From: Margaritifera margaritifera | Lineage: Eukaryota; Mollusca; Bivalvia; Unionida; Margaritiferidae | DNA: 64,000 nucleotides | Direction of reading: 5' to 3' | Assembly: GCA_029931535.1 (NCBI GenBank) | Contig: JAQPZY010001621.1 | Location: forward strand, 2,580,001-2,644,000 | Part shown: positions 22,060 to 34,132 of the stretch, piece after piece | Layout: every line of letters starts with the position of its first letter | Numbering within the stretch: the stretch's first letter is position 1 | Program-made: the position numbers and the translations under genes | Notes under the pieces: model-generated | The model's database searches: none | What the model was told of the DNA's origin: nothing | Seen by the model: only the letters and a program-made list of their open reading frames with translations

Positions 22060-23400
22060 TTTCTATCTTTAAAAAAAAATGGGAGAAATTTTCTAGCAGA
22101 TTATGTTTCTCCAAGAATACTTGCCTGATCACATTAATGTTAGGAATATAAGTTTCACTACCTCTCGAATCCAGCAATTACAGAAAGACAAAAAAATATA
22201 GTCTTTGATGTTTATATACCATATAGACAGAGAGAAGAAACTCTTACCCATTACTTCCCCTTACCACCACTACCCGGTAGGTGAAAACAGTAGTAAACTA
22301 GTTTAAAGTTGAGTGATACATCAAAAAGGATGCTTCCATGTGCAGGGGGAGTGGGGGTGTTGAACAGTAATGTGATCAGGTAAATATTCTCAGAGAAACG
22401 TAATTTACAAAAAAATTTGCTTTCTCCTTTAAATATGTTCACCCATCCCATTAATGTTAGGAGAAAAGGTAAGACGAGGAGGAAATGCATGAGCATCCAA
22501 CCTCTACCATCAGCCTACTTTGATAGAAGAATGTCTGAATTCCCAACAAGGATAAACCGCTCTCCAAATGTCATGGTACCACAACCGATGGTCATTTGAA
22601 CCATGACTGCAACACTCACATAGGGATAAAAGATGACTTTCCATTGCTGAGCACACAAAAAAAAACATGAGAGAATCCAGTGAAAATGCTAAACCCATGC
22701 CCATGAAAAGGTTTTGCTGACCTCAAAAGGATCTGGTGGCTGTCTGGACCAGTGTGTAAGTGTTTGTGGGAAACAACTTACTGTTATGATGAATGCTGAT
22801 TTGATTCACTTGTGAGATGTTGAGTACTGAGATTTTTTTAGCATTTCTGCCTCAATGCAGCCATCCAAATCTCTAGACTGAACAACACTTCTTGATGAGC
22901 TGATTCAATGATGAGACAGCAAAGTTTTTGGTAAATTATGTTTCTCTGATAATATTTACCTGCTCACATTAACATTAGGATTACTCTCTGCCACCTCCGA
23001 ATCCAACCCTCCCTGAAAGACGAAAATACATCTTTCTGTCTATATAGCATATAGACAAAGGGAAGCTAATCTTACAGGTTAACTCCCTTTTCTACCTGTT
23101 AGATGGCTATTCTTATACCCATATGTAACCAGTTTTCACTTGACCAAAACCTATAATAGGATGCTCGCATTGTGGGGATGGGTAAGTATTATCAGAGAAA
23201 CATAATTTACTCAGCAATTTGCTTTTTCCATCAAATACATTACCTGATCACATTAACATTAGAAAAATAGGTAAGAGGAGGATGAAATGCTGAGCATCCT
23301 ATCTCTACCTGTTTCACCCAGTAGGAGTGTGACTGCTCTGCTAAATGGATGAACTTCTCCTAACATTAGTTTAGCACAATCAAAGACAATTTGTTAATAC
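22060..23400. repeat. terminal/internal complementary repeats of the intronic DIRS-like element
   Basis: Two related blocks, about 22.08-22.62 and 22.93-23.40 kb, each contain TTATGTTTCTC...CCTGATCACATTAA, CTGTCTATAT...AGACAAAGGGAAG-type text, then an inverted copy of the first part, then GGTAAGA(C/G)GAGGA...GAGCATCC. The second block's first half matches the inverse of 27510-27665. Inverted ends plus an internal complementary region are the DIRS hallmark. The duplicated block is unusual. Confidence 0.6.
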
Positions 23401-23849
23401 ACATGTGAGAGAGATCCATGTGTGGTTCTGCACTTTAATATTGTCTTACCATCAAAAGTTTTCCAGGTGACTCCAGCAAAATGGGAAATTCCTGCATGGG
23501 TTCAAGGTTGTGCTTTCATAAATGAGGCATGATCACTGTCTGGGCAGCTACCATTGGCCTGATGAGATTAAGTTATCTTCTTTGCAAGGCCATTTCATGC
23601 AGCTAGAAGCTGGAGAAAGTAGTCTGGGCGTGTCATCTAACCGACTCCACTATGCCTCAAATTGAGACACTATGTTCAATGGCCAGGCTTGTGGAAATGG
23701 ATCATATTTCATGAGCTGAAATTTTCATTAGTTGTACCTGATCCTGAGAGAGTTCAGAGTACCGGTACTCTGATTTGATGACCCCATTTAACTAAGCAAC
23801 TAGCGCTTATGGGGTTATGTCTTGTTTTCCTGGCTTCAGTGGTAGGAAT

Positions 23850-25107
23850 AGTCTTTTACGGCCATTGCAGTTGCTCCCCATGCACTTCAGATAGCATCCA
23901 AGAACATGTACAGGATCCTGCGGCTTCGCTTCTCTCGATGTATCGATCGAGGAGAGAGTGAATAGTTATTTGTTGGTTGCCTAGTGACATCAACCTGTTC
24001 CTAGAGATAAAACCATGTTGTGTCATTAAAATGACTGAACCATTGGAACGGAACTGCATGCAGTTCAGATCCATGGATAGGGTATGTAGCTCACTCATCC
24101 TGCATGCTGAAGCTAATGCTATCAAGAAGCAAGTCTTATATGAAAGCTCCTTTAGTGAGGTAGAAGACAGGGGTTCAAACTTGGTTGAGTTGAGCCATGT
24201 TAAGACCCATGAGGGATTCCATTTTGGAAAGAAGGTGAGTGAGCATGGTCTGGATATGTCAAAACTAGAAAGGTCCTTGCTGTATCCAATATTGTCCATA
24301 CCATAATGTCTGAACGTGTCTGAAATAATGGAACAGTATCCCTTAATTGTGTTAGGGGCTTGTCCTCAAAGAGAAACAGAAAGAAGTTAACCAGTGTGAG
24401 AATGGAGGCGGACAGTGGTGTAATGTCATTGATGTCAAGGTCGGACTTCTCCACATTGATTATCCACCCAAGACTACAGATGACTGAAAGAAAGTTGTCC
24501 ATGTTGTGGACCAAAAGTAAACTTACCAAATGTTTTTGAGGCATGTTGTCTAGGTATGCTGCTGTTGCTGTGGAGGAGGTCATCCGAAAGGAAGAATGTG
24601 GAATTGGTATACAGTCCCCCGGTATGTGAATCAGAGATATTTTTGTGATGTTATATGAATTGGTATGTGGAAGTATGCATCTGACAGATCGAGACTGATC
24701 ATTGTGCACTGTACGACAGACGGGCATTGCCGTCTCCATCTTGAATTTTGTGGCAGAAATAAATTGATTGAGCCTGCTTAGGTCTATTACAGGTCTAAAT
24801 TTGCCATTGGAATTCGTGACCAGAAAGATCCTGGAATAGAAGCCATGTACAGCTTTCGTACCACCTCCACCGCCCACTTCACAAGTAAAAGATTGATCTC
24901 GTTCTGTAGTACGCCCGCCTTCAGGGGATAAATTGGGATTTCCATAATGATGGAGGACAACCGAAGTGGAGGAGGCCAGATAAACGTGATCTGCAGACCC
25001 GCTGACACAACTTGGATCACCCACTTGTTTCCAGAAATAGGTTGATCCAGGTCCGGCGAAAAAGATAGAATCTGGCACCCATCGGTCCAAATGGATGGGA
25101 GGGACAT
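23850..25107 (-). pseudogene. DIRS-like reverse transcriptase and tyrosine recombinase remnant
   Basis: On the minus strand, 25090-24787 includes FYSRIFLVTNSNGKFRPVID followed by LSRLNQF, a DIRS reverse-transcriptase fingers/palm motif. Further on, NMDNF stands where DIRS elements have YLDDW, so the catalytic aspartates are degraded, and GWIINVEKSDL follows. RNase H is largely missing. The ORF at 24299-23856 reads as the N-half of a tyrosine recombinase (FPKWNPSWVL, LIALASACRMSELHTLS, with the first catalytic Arg). Frameshifts separate the parts. The copy is related to, but clearly diverged from, the DIRS elements at 41-44 and 51-54 kb. Confidence 0.7.
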
Positions 25108-25364
25108 TAAGTCATTTGACAGTTGGCAGGGGCATATGACATCCTATAGTTCATTTGGCATTGGTTATTTTGTTGTTATTGAGAACTGCCTCTAAAACAT
25201 TTCTGATGGTGATTGTCCCTTCTCTGGAACATTCCCTGAAAGGGTCTGGCAGATAATGAAGCTTGTGCTGAAAGCTGCCTGCTTTTGCATCTCCTCAGTC
25301 TGACCTTTAAACGGAAAGGGAGAACCAAAAGGGAGGATACACAAGGCTGCCGCATGATGTGGTT

Positions 25365-27194
25365 TTAAAAAAGAAGAGTGCAGGTGTGCATCTCTTCATC
25401 CTTATTGCAAAAGGCCATAAGGGCATTAACCATCATGTGATGGACTGCCCTATTCCCTACCTTAGCAATATGGCTGACCGAATCCCAGGCATGATTGTTT
25501 CCGGTCTTCTCAGCTAGGCAAAATATGGCCAAAGACCCCAAGTCAAGTAGTGAGGAAGCTGACACAACATTTCTTACTAGTGTTAAAGACTTGCCAATAC
25601 ACTTTGTAACAGTGGAGCAGTCATATTGACTGTGGAAATATTCTTATCTATGGTTGGTATTTCTGTGCAGTATGCATCTGTGAGATTTATACCAGTGAGA
25701 TGAGAAACTTGCTGGTAATTGACTCACAGAGAAGGCATTTGCATTACTGGGGTCGTGAATTTTCTCAAAGAGCCTCCCAGTAATTTCTGCAATTGTTGAC
25801 GACTGTAGTAGAGTTCTGAAGAATTGACTGTCTTCATCATTATCTACATCTACAAAGGCCTTGATCTTGTATGTAGGAATGATTGTAGGTGGAGGGGGGC
25901 ATTCAGAGGCAAAATCCTACAGATTTCTGCCTTCGCTGCCTTGAAGCTAAATTCCATCCTCTCCACTGTGGGATCAGAATGTTCAGGTATTTCTGGTTCA
26001 ACCCTGTCATAAACTTGTGGATTTTCCTCTTCTTGTACACCCCAAGTCCAGGGATACATGGTAATGATGATGAAGTATTGTCAGCATGTAAAATCATTTT
26101 TCCCACTGGATATGCCATCAGTAGTGGTCAAATTAAAGAATGCCGGTTCGGCATAGCCGATTTGGCTCAGTCAGTCAGAGAGCTCTATAAGTAAAGCTGG
26201 TTTGCTATCTATTGTCATAAGAAAGGTTGGTTCGGCTGGCTGGCTAGATGTATGGTGTGTTCGGTGTATTATATCGTTGTTGGAATATGTGGATGGATGG
26301 TTGTCCAGCTCGCCAGTCCGAGATAACAGACTTGTGACCACTGTAATCGTTCATAGCTTATTCATACAGCTGGACTGTTTGGTCAGCAGTCAAGACAGCA
26401 TATGAAAGACGATAATTGCCATACTGGTCAGCTGGTTTGGCTGGCAATACAAGTCAATTGAGGACCTTCCCACTCACCAGTCCATATGGCTTGCAATTTG
26501 GCTGGCTGGCCAGGCATACAAGTCCAATTGTGGTTCAGTCGGTCTGCTGCCGGCCTGCTGTATATGTCAAAATGCAAACCTTAGCATCCGGATTGAATAT
26601 TTTCATGCCTGGATAGGTATGTGATATTTGTAAACACTCACACCTCATGGACGTTGACAACTTTGACTGTAAAACCTCATGCCTCACAGGTGGGGTAATA
26701 TCTGACTGCGAACCCTCATGCCTTGTGGGAAGGGTCCTAGGCTCATACCCAGTGGGATTCCAATACAAATCGTCATGTTCACTCATTGATAATCTTGATG
26801 AAAAAGCCATATGAATTATTGAGATCATATGTGATTCCAATGCTTGACTGGAATCACCTTCGGTTTCTACTGTATTCTCTGCTACAGTATGTTCTGGTGC
26901 TGTTTTCCGATTGTGGGTGGTGGGTGGAGGAGGCTTCTTAAGGTCCTTCATGAGACTAATCAGCAATCTGGACATAGGGTGTAAGCTAAGAATTTCTTGC
27001 TGTGATGAAATGGAAAGTGCTCATTTTTTGCGTCCCTTGAGCTGTTTCTTCAAAACATTTGACCAAGTATTTTCCAACCAAAGAGCATACACATTCCATA
27101 TTTGTGTTGATGAGCACTTGGTACATAGGAGAAATGTCTCGTGTACATCCTCCACGACTCTGAACTCCTTACATTTCTCACACTTTGTTGTCAT
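25365..27194 (-). pseudogene. DIRS-like ORF1 (gag-like) remnant
   Basis: Several minus-strand segments precede the reverse transcriptase: 27194-27021 begins MTTKCEKCKEFRVVEDV with a CxxC...CTKC zinc-ribbon-like pair, then 26975-26535, 26118-25850 and 25565-25365 (SLLDLGSLAIFCLAEKTG). They are in order and orientation for the gag-like ORF1 of a DIRS element. Stops and frameshifts break them up. Assignment is by position and general character, not by a signature motif. Confidence 0.5.
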
Positions 27195-27499
27195 CTCCGT
27201 AATGAGAAAAAAAAAGGAAAAAAAAAGGGCATACAACAAATATATATAAATTGTTGAAATAAATGTAAACCGACTTTAACAAAATGACTTGTGTAATTAT
27301 TGAAAAGTACAGCGCCAAATCACATGTGACAATAATGAATAGTATGATAAATTACATATCTGAATAAATTCACCAGAATTTCAAAAAAATGTTGTATGCA
27401 CCATACACAACATTTTGACTTACTATGCCACCGAAATAAAGGAGTCGATAGTTGAATTTAAATATGATACACTGGACTCCTGGCGGTCCGTGTTACAGC

Positions 27500-27665
27500 G
27501 GGTAGAAAGGGGAGTTAATCTGTAAAAGTTACTTCCCTTTGTCTATAGGATTTATATAGACAGAAAGATGTTTTTTTTGTCTTTCAGGGAGGGTTGATTC
27601 AGAGATAGCAGAGAGTAATCCTAATGTTAACATGATCAGGTAATGTATTTGATGGAGAAATCTTG
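27500..27665 (-). repeat. outer inverted terminal repeat of the intronic DIRS-like element
   Basis: Its reverse complement matches 22.93-23.10 kb: ACATTAACATTAGGATTACT, TCCCTGAAAGAC, CATCTTTCTGTCTATATA and AGACAAAGGGAAG. This sets the approximate element span at 22.06-27.67 kb within PSMB2 intron 1. Confidence 0.65.
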
Positions 27666-29060
27666 GCCAATTTCCCTGACTCTGATGAGTTTCCTCATCC
27701 AAATTGCTAGTAGAATTATTCCTAGTCCTTTTGAGACCAGGTCTCACACTACTGTTTGAAGTTTTGGTTGGTTTTCCCATAACGTAAGATTATTATTTCA
27801 TCACCTGAGCTCCCCACCCAATGTGGAGCCCAACAAGCACAATGGGACAGTGGCTTACATTCATATGTTGCATTTCTCATTTCAGGGCTACACAGGGTGA
27901 TATACTCAAGCAAAGAAGCTTTACTCAATTGACCTTTGCCACCACCCTCAGAGGGTATGTCCTTTGTAAGGTTTGAAGAACAACACAATATTGTTCTAAT
28001 CACAAAGGTGACCTTTGAAATGTATGCAAATCAGTCCCACTTTCAAGCAATTTCTTGACGATGTGTGCCTATTTTTCTTCTTTGGTTTCACAAGTTTGGT
28101 ATCCAATTCCTTGCCAGAAGTTTAACTTTCTGTTTGACTTTTGTGGGTTTTACAAGTTTGTTCACTAGAGTGACCATCTCTGAAGTCATTTCTATCACTT
28201 TCAAGGTCTGAGCATGATTATTGGGGTAAATAAACTGGTTATCTGTTAATTTCATATCTACATCTTAGCAAAAAAAATTCCTCTTTACAAATTGCTAATG
28301 GTGCTCCACTAAGGTCATATCAAGTGACTTAAAGCACATGATTTACGAAAATAGCAGACTATAACTTAGTCGAAAATCTTGATAAAAGTCTGGAAGTTAC
28401 CTCGATATATTACTTAAATTATTGAGGCAATTACAATTTGGTAGCATGCCAAGCTTATTCTCAGCCAAGAAGTATTGTGGTACAGTGGCCCCCCTCCCCC
28501 TTTCCCCCTGTATATGGCCAACCCTTTTGCAGAAGGAAAGTGGCCTTATAAGAGGGGTGGCCATTCTAGAAGGGGATCACTCAGATGTGAGCAATAACTA
28601 CATATAAAGTACGAAAGGTGTCACTAATTTTAAAATATTTAATATTTTCATTTAAAGATAACAGGAATGTTATCAGGTTATGGACTTAATGTGATTAAAC
28701 TTATATCAATGTTATTTAAAACAATTATGATTAATCATCAATTGTGGTGCAAAACCACCTTGTCAGTAAAATCTGGGCACACACACCTGGATGTAACTAC
28801 TCCTGTCTGTCAATTCCATTTTCCCACTCACTATAGTAAAATGTATATTAACCATGTTTATTTGAATCTTTCTGACATCAAATTTCTCAGTATTGATCAA
28901 ATGACTCTCCCTCTTTTCATTCACTTAAATTGCTTTCACTTTTCATTCTAAACTGAGAATGTCTGAAGAGATTTTGCACTTTTTGCAGCAACTTATTCCT
29001 TCACTGGCAATTTGTAGTTTTTACAAGAGATGCTCAGTGTTTTTACAAAGGAAGTGAGTT
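27666..29060. other. intron 1 of PSMB2, no gene seen
   Basis: Minus-strand ORFs at 27529-27780 and 28003-27749 overlap the DIRS end and show no domain I can name. A C-rich dispersed repeat fragment (GGCCCCCCTCCCCC...CCTTATAAGAGGGGTGGCC) lies at 28.48-28.57 kb. Confidence 0.4.
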
Positions 29061-29782
29061 TTTTATGTCAGGGCTCGAATTAAACACAAATTGCTTTGTA
29101 GCCAGAAGGACTAATATACTGAGAAATATACTAGTCCTGCCAAATCTTTACTAGTCCTGCCCACCCCCCACCCCCTTGAAATTAAATGACCTCTCCCTAA
29201 TAAAGACTTGACTTCAGCAGATGTTCTGCATGATCAAAGCAGTTGCTATTGTAAACACTGTTATAATATATTAGCATCAGAAGATAATCTTAGTTTCAGC
29301 TTGGAAAAGGTGCGTTCCTATCAAATGAAGCCATCTGACTCTGCTCGTTGTACTTAACAGCTCCAATTATGGTCTCATCATTAACAGCGGAAGTTTGGTA
29401 ATTGTTCCTAATTAATCCTACCTCATGGTATTGTTGAAATTAATAATAAATGCAAAATTTTCAAATCTTAGATGCTCAGAGATTTTAATTCCCAACAAAT
29501 GTACGGCATTCTGCTTGGATATCTCCACGTGTATTCAATTATTTATCATCATAGAAAAAAGTAGTTATATGGAAATAATGTGTCAATAACGTAATTGTAA
29601 GATTGATCTAATTCTTATAATTATTTCGATGCAAATGTAAAATATGCAGTTTCCCATTTGTGACTGTTGGAGCGTTTAACTAGCGAGCAAAAAAAAAAAA
29701 ATGTAACAAACAAACATACAAACTAATTGCTTTGAATAGTTTTTGTTGTGTTTCTGTGTGTGGTATACCACTTTGTAGTTTG

Positions 29783-29890
29783 TTACTGTGGTCAAGTGGA
29801 TAAAGTGTGATACCAGCACACATACACACGCAAACGCACATGTACTTGACTTTGGAACACGAGGTCGGGAGTTCGCACCCAATGGTGGGA
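29783..29890 (+). repeat. tRNA-like segment, possible SINE fragment
   Basis: GTGGTCAAGTGGATAAAGTG resembles a box A and CGGGAGTTCGCACCC a box B, but they are separated by a CA-rich insert and no clean cloverleaf forms. It is probably a decayed tRNA-derived SINE inside the hAT-like element. Confidence 0.35.
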
Positions 29891-30307
29891 ATATTCGTTC
29901 GTGCTTTTTGTTCCATGACGCTATGTCTAATACAGATTCCGTATAATTTTTCTTACTTTTATGAACTTTTCCAAATTTATATATGTGTAGATTTATAAAT
30001 GGTCAAATTTTAATATTTTCTGAATATTTTCTAAAAATGTCATCATGTCATGCATTGAAAAAGTAAAATTTGGTTATAATTAATAAGCATTCTAGCGTTA
30101 CTTTTTAAATGTTAACTTTGGTGAAAAATTCTTCTAAACATTATCAGAATATTTAAAATTCTTTCACGGAAGACACATCTTTATGGCTTGGTGTGAACGA
30201 TGAGGTCGCTAACTGCAGAAAGCTTGGCTGGCAATCAGGGAATACATAAACTCTTACCGAACATTATGATGATTTGGATTCCATGTTGTATGTGTGTGTG
30301 TGTATGT

Positions 30308-30333
30308 GAGACAGAGAGAGAGAGAGAGAGAGA
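30308..30333. repeat. (GA)n microsatellite
   Basis: GAGACAGAGAGAG... about 26 bp, preceded by a short (TG)n run from 30291. Confidence 0.9.
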
Positions 30334-31040
30334 TGCTTTAAAACAGGTTAATCTTAATTTTATATATTATATATAATATGCAATAGAAAAATGAAGAGAA
30401 AAAGAAATAAGTAAAACATAAGTACGATCTCTTCACCATCCATGTCTAATATAGTGAAGTTCAGCCCCTCTATAACAGCGCGCGTTGCAATCAGATGATC
30501 CAAAAGAAACACAAGAAACAAAATTGTTTTTATTTATGGTTGAGGGGAGAGATTTTAAATCTGAACAACTTTCCGCATATAAAGTTGTAAAATGCCATCA
30601 ATTAGTTGGAAATAAAAATCTCTTAACAACTAACATTTGACTATTTCCACGTCATTTTTTATTTAATACATTATCAGATTAATTAGGATCAATTACCAAA
30701 TTTCCGCTGTTAATGACGGGACCAAAATTGGCGCTGTTAAGCGAAATGCGCAAAATCGGATGGCTTCTTATTATATAAACGCACCTTTCTGAGGCAGAAA
30801 TCGACTTCATCTTCTGATGCTAATATTTTATGACTGTGTTTACAATGGTCACTGCCTTAATTCTACAGAACATCTGCTGAAGTCAAGTCTTTATTAGGGA
30901 GAGGCATAAACAAATGCTGACTGTTAATAACCAAAACTTACTAGCCCATCGGACTATTAACATTATGAAAGTTACTAGTCCAACAAGAAATCTACTAGCC
31001 TTGGGCTAGCGGACTACCGCTAATTTCGAGCCCTGTATGT

Positions 31041-31663
31041 GATCAACTTAAATTTTTTTAGTCTAGTAGTAGTACCAGTTCAAGTACATTTCATAATCTA
31101 CATGTATGAGAAAGAAGCCATAAAGGCTAACATACCATTTTACTATCTGGTGACCAGATGTCACACTGACTTGAACTAAACAATACTTTGCTTCTAAGTG
31201 GTTAGCTTTCGCAATTTTCATAATTATCAGTGGTAATAACAGCCAGTAATTATCCAAGTGACAAAACCTAACATCTAAGGAACACACAACAGTAAGGACA
31301 ACAGGATTACTTACCTCTTTGTATGGATTAATGTGACTTTATCAGCATGTTAGAACAAATGTCAATTTGTCAAGTCAAGAAATCAACAAATATTAGTGAG
31401 ATTTCTATCTGTAAACAACCATTATGTGGCTGCTTGCAAGGGATAAATTTGACAGTTTTGGGGATTCTGGCTGTATAATGCAGGTGGATGCTGGTCAGGG
31501 GGCTGTTTAAGAAGGGGACCACTGTATGTACAGAGATAGAAAAACTTGAAACTCCATGGTTGTCCCTGGGCAACCAACGAGTTGCTCAGCACATTTTCTG
31601 GTTGCTGGTAAATTACTGCAATCACCACAAGATTGCTATAATCAAAATGATAAAAAAAATTTG

Positions 31664-31715
<52 letters not shown>

Positions 31716-32809
31716 TGCAATACTTGTAACTCACCCATCAGTCCTGCTAATGGATAGTGTCATACACATGTATATACACTTATTTAATCTGTTTGAACTC
31801 AGCAAATAAAAGATAATGGAACATTTTCCTTGTTTTGATGGTGTTTTGTAGTTCGATAAATTAGCCACATAACCTATAATGGTACTGATGGGTAACCAGA
31901 CTTGGGTATCTTGTTGTCCATCAGCTTTCTAGTAGTTGGCCACCCCTGATCAGAAACTTGTCTATATTTTATGTTTATCTGAGTTTACATCATTAAGGTT
32001 CACGTTATTGTTAATCTGACACTATTATTCCTGTGTCCAAAACTGTCAGGTAACATTTAAATGTAAAATTTCCATGTGGGATTTTTGTTTAGTCAGTATT
32101 CTACAAGCCAATATAGTATGCAACAACAATTGCAATTGGTTTGATTCTTTATACTTACCATATTCCTTGAGCTAAATGGCACAACTGTCACATGCTCTAC
32201 AGTGAGTGCCTATTACTTTCAATGATCAATGGGAAAGGATACTACTAAATTATAGACATTCAGTGTGTCAAGTCAAAGATGAAAGAGAATGTTGGTGTCT
32301 TGACAAAAGATCAGCATTCACTAGTCTTATTCCTTTATGGGTTCACCCCGAGGGGCAAGTAGCATGGACTGGGATTACTTAATCAGATGAGTAGCTGACA
32401 CATGTGGATTAGTGTGGCTTCTTACCAATGGAAACACCTAACACTCAACTACGGAATCACACTGAGATAATTCAGTCACCTTGCTAAAGGTACCCAGAGG
32501 GACAATTTAATGATCAAATGTTTGTTGCTGGAAAAAACATAAAGTTCCATATTAATTTTTAACATTATCATTTTTACATTGGGAAAAATGGTTGTCTGCC
32601 ATTAAGTTTTGGTTGTCCCAGGGAATGGATTTTTCTACCCCTGTATCAAATTTAAGGTACAAACAAAAATGGGTCTTCATTTTTCTTTGCGCCCGTTTTG
32701 GTGCATTCGATCTCTTCTTTGTGGGACTTGGTATCTATTCTGTGCAAATCTGGCAATGGCCTGTCATGACTGCAACTTGTAGCAGTTGAACACTGGAATC
32801 AGACATTCT
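31041..32809. other. intron 1 of PSMB2, no gene seen
   Basis: Contains a dispersed-repeat fragment near 31.45-31.55 kb (CTGTATAATGCAGGTGG...GGGGACCACTGTA) and the (AT)n run listed separately. ORFs are short and featureless. Confidence 0.45.
31666..31713. repeat. (AT)n microsatellite
   Basis: About 48 bp of uninterrupted AT dinucleotides. Confidence 0.95.
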
Positions 32810-32822
32810 ATCGTTAAAATGG

Positions 32823-33801
32823 TGACTGGATATCTCGGCCCATAACGGACTCGGCCCCATAACGGAGTTGGCCAATACAAATTTAACCCCATAACATACT
32901 CGGCCCATTACGGAGTCGGCTCATGACTAAGTCAGCCCATAATAACTAAAGATTGCAAAAAGAACTCTCTTAATTCTAATTCGAATGTCTCATTGCGCAA
33001 AATTTATATAAATAAAATATTTAATTAGGGTTAGTATTGAGAGAAGGAATAAGACAGGGCAAACATAAAAAATGTTACACTAAAAAAAAATAGACACACA
33101 AGAATTAGATATATTTGCTTTGTCTCTGTGCTTATTTTTTTACATTTAAATAATATCTATTTAACTGTTGATACAAAATGTATGGTATACAGATGGGACA
33201 TGCAACTGTAATCAGATTCACATGTGTCAACACATGTTTACAATCACAAGTAGTAGAGTAGACACGTGCTGCCTTCAACTGTTTGTCGGCCTTACCTCTG
33301 ATCTTGTATGACTTCGAAACACTTGTTCTTATTGGTGATCTTAACCTTTGATCTTGTATGTCTTCGTAACATCTGTTGTTATTGTACAAGAAATAGCAAA
33401 CAATATCCGGTTCGGACCAAATAGTTTTTTTTTTATCCTTGTCTTTGATCTTGTATGGGTTCGTAACAACTGCTGTTATTGAACAAGAAATATTCACCCG
33501 AAACATGTTATTTACCGACTATTTAGTTCTTCATTAATGCTTCTGCAAACGTTGCGGTTTTTTGGTTGTTGTTTTTTTTTACCAAAAACGGCCTTTTACA
33601 AAAGCAGGTGACTGTTAATAAAACCCGCAACGTTTGTAATACAGACAAATGAAATGACTGTTGAAAAAAAACATTACATCAACATTACTGTTATATAAAT
33701 CGTGGACCGAGTACGTAATGGGGCCGATTTGGGTAGGCCGAGTTCGTTATGGGCCGAGAACGTTAGTGTGCCGACTCTGCTATGGGCCGAGTTGTCCCGT
33801 A
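32823..33801 (+). mobile_element. 979-bp element with CGGCCCATAACG end clusters, copy 1
   Basis: The left end (TGACTGGATATCTCGGCCC) carries about six variants of TCGGCCCATAACG within 130 bp. The right end carries the inverse cluster and stops at GGGCCGAGTTGTCCCGTA. ATCGTTAAAATGG (13 bp) occurs immediately outside both ends (32810-32822 and 33802-33814). A direct repeat of TTGATCTTGTATG...TTCG(T/A)AAC text occupies 33.29-33.48 kb. There is no long ORF. The long TSD and TIR-like ends loosely resemble Mutator-like or foldback elements, and the class is uncertain. It lies in PSMB2 intron 1, 228 bp from the exon 1 donor. Confidence 0.75.
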
Positions 33802-34041
33802 ATCGTTAAAATGGGCCTTGAATAAAAAATTACCTCGTGAAATGCCCAAAACCCTATTTTGTAAATAGAGTTTTTTGTAAATAGAGTTTGGGGCATTTAT
33901 CGAGTAGTTTTTAGTTCTAGTGTTTGGGGCATTTATCCGAATAATTGATAATTCTAGGCCCATTTTAAAGATAGAATGCTACATTTAGCAACAAACTCAG
34001 TATCTCGAAATGAGGGAGCATATGAAAATCTATCCTGATAC

Positions 34042-34132
34042 CTTGTTTCATTGAAACAATGCTTCTGGCTGAGGTTGTGTCGGAAGCAACCATCACAAAA
34101 TCTTTGCCTTGCAACCCTATAAGACACTCCAT
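34042..34132 (-). CDS. PSMB2: PSMB2 (proteasome subunit beta type-2) exon 1
   Basis: PSMB2 is the beta-4 subunit of the 20S proteasome core, an inactive structural beta subunit of the outer-facing rings that degrade ubiquitinated proteins in cytosol and nucleus. Exon 1 encodes MECLIGLQGKDFVMVASDT to SIVSMKQ (30 codons plus one base). There is no propeptide, as expected for beta-4, whose N-terminus is used unprocessed. The ATG at 34132-34130 matches the start position of animal homologues (MEYLIGIQG-like). In-frame codons upstream reach an earlier Met but do not resemble the family. The donor is CAAG|GTATCA at 34041, joining exon 2 to give [12 protein letters not shown]. The window supplies about 149 of ~200 residues. 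Confidence 0.96.

Larger units (their letters stand above)
29069..31035. mobile_element. hAT-like element with ~430-bp inverted arms
   Basis: The left arm 29069-29505 starts CAGGGCTCGAATTAA and is the imperfect inverse of the right arm 30607-31035, which ends TAATTTCGAGCCCTG. Shared text includes CTCCCTAATAAAGACTTGAC, TTAGCATCAGAAGAT and ATTAACAGCGGAA. CAGGG ends are typical of hAT. The flanks share only TATGT (29064-29068 and 31036-31040), not the usual 8 bp. There is no transposase inside. The centre holds a tRNA-like segment and a (GA)n run. Confidence 0.7.

Noticed and set aside
26200..26616. Plus-strand ORFs with tryptophan/glycine-rich text (GGTTCGGCTGGCTGGC)
   Set aside because: Low-complexity GGCTGG-type sequence within the DIRS-like element, with no conserved motif.
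33130..33506. 124-codon minus-strand ORF with repeated YKI/DIQDQRLR text
   Set aside because: It lies inside the CGGCCCATAACG element and reads its short internal repeats (TTGATCTTGTATG). No domain and no splice support.
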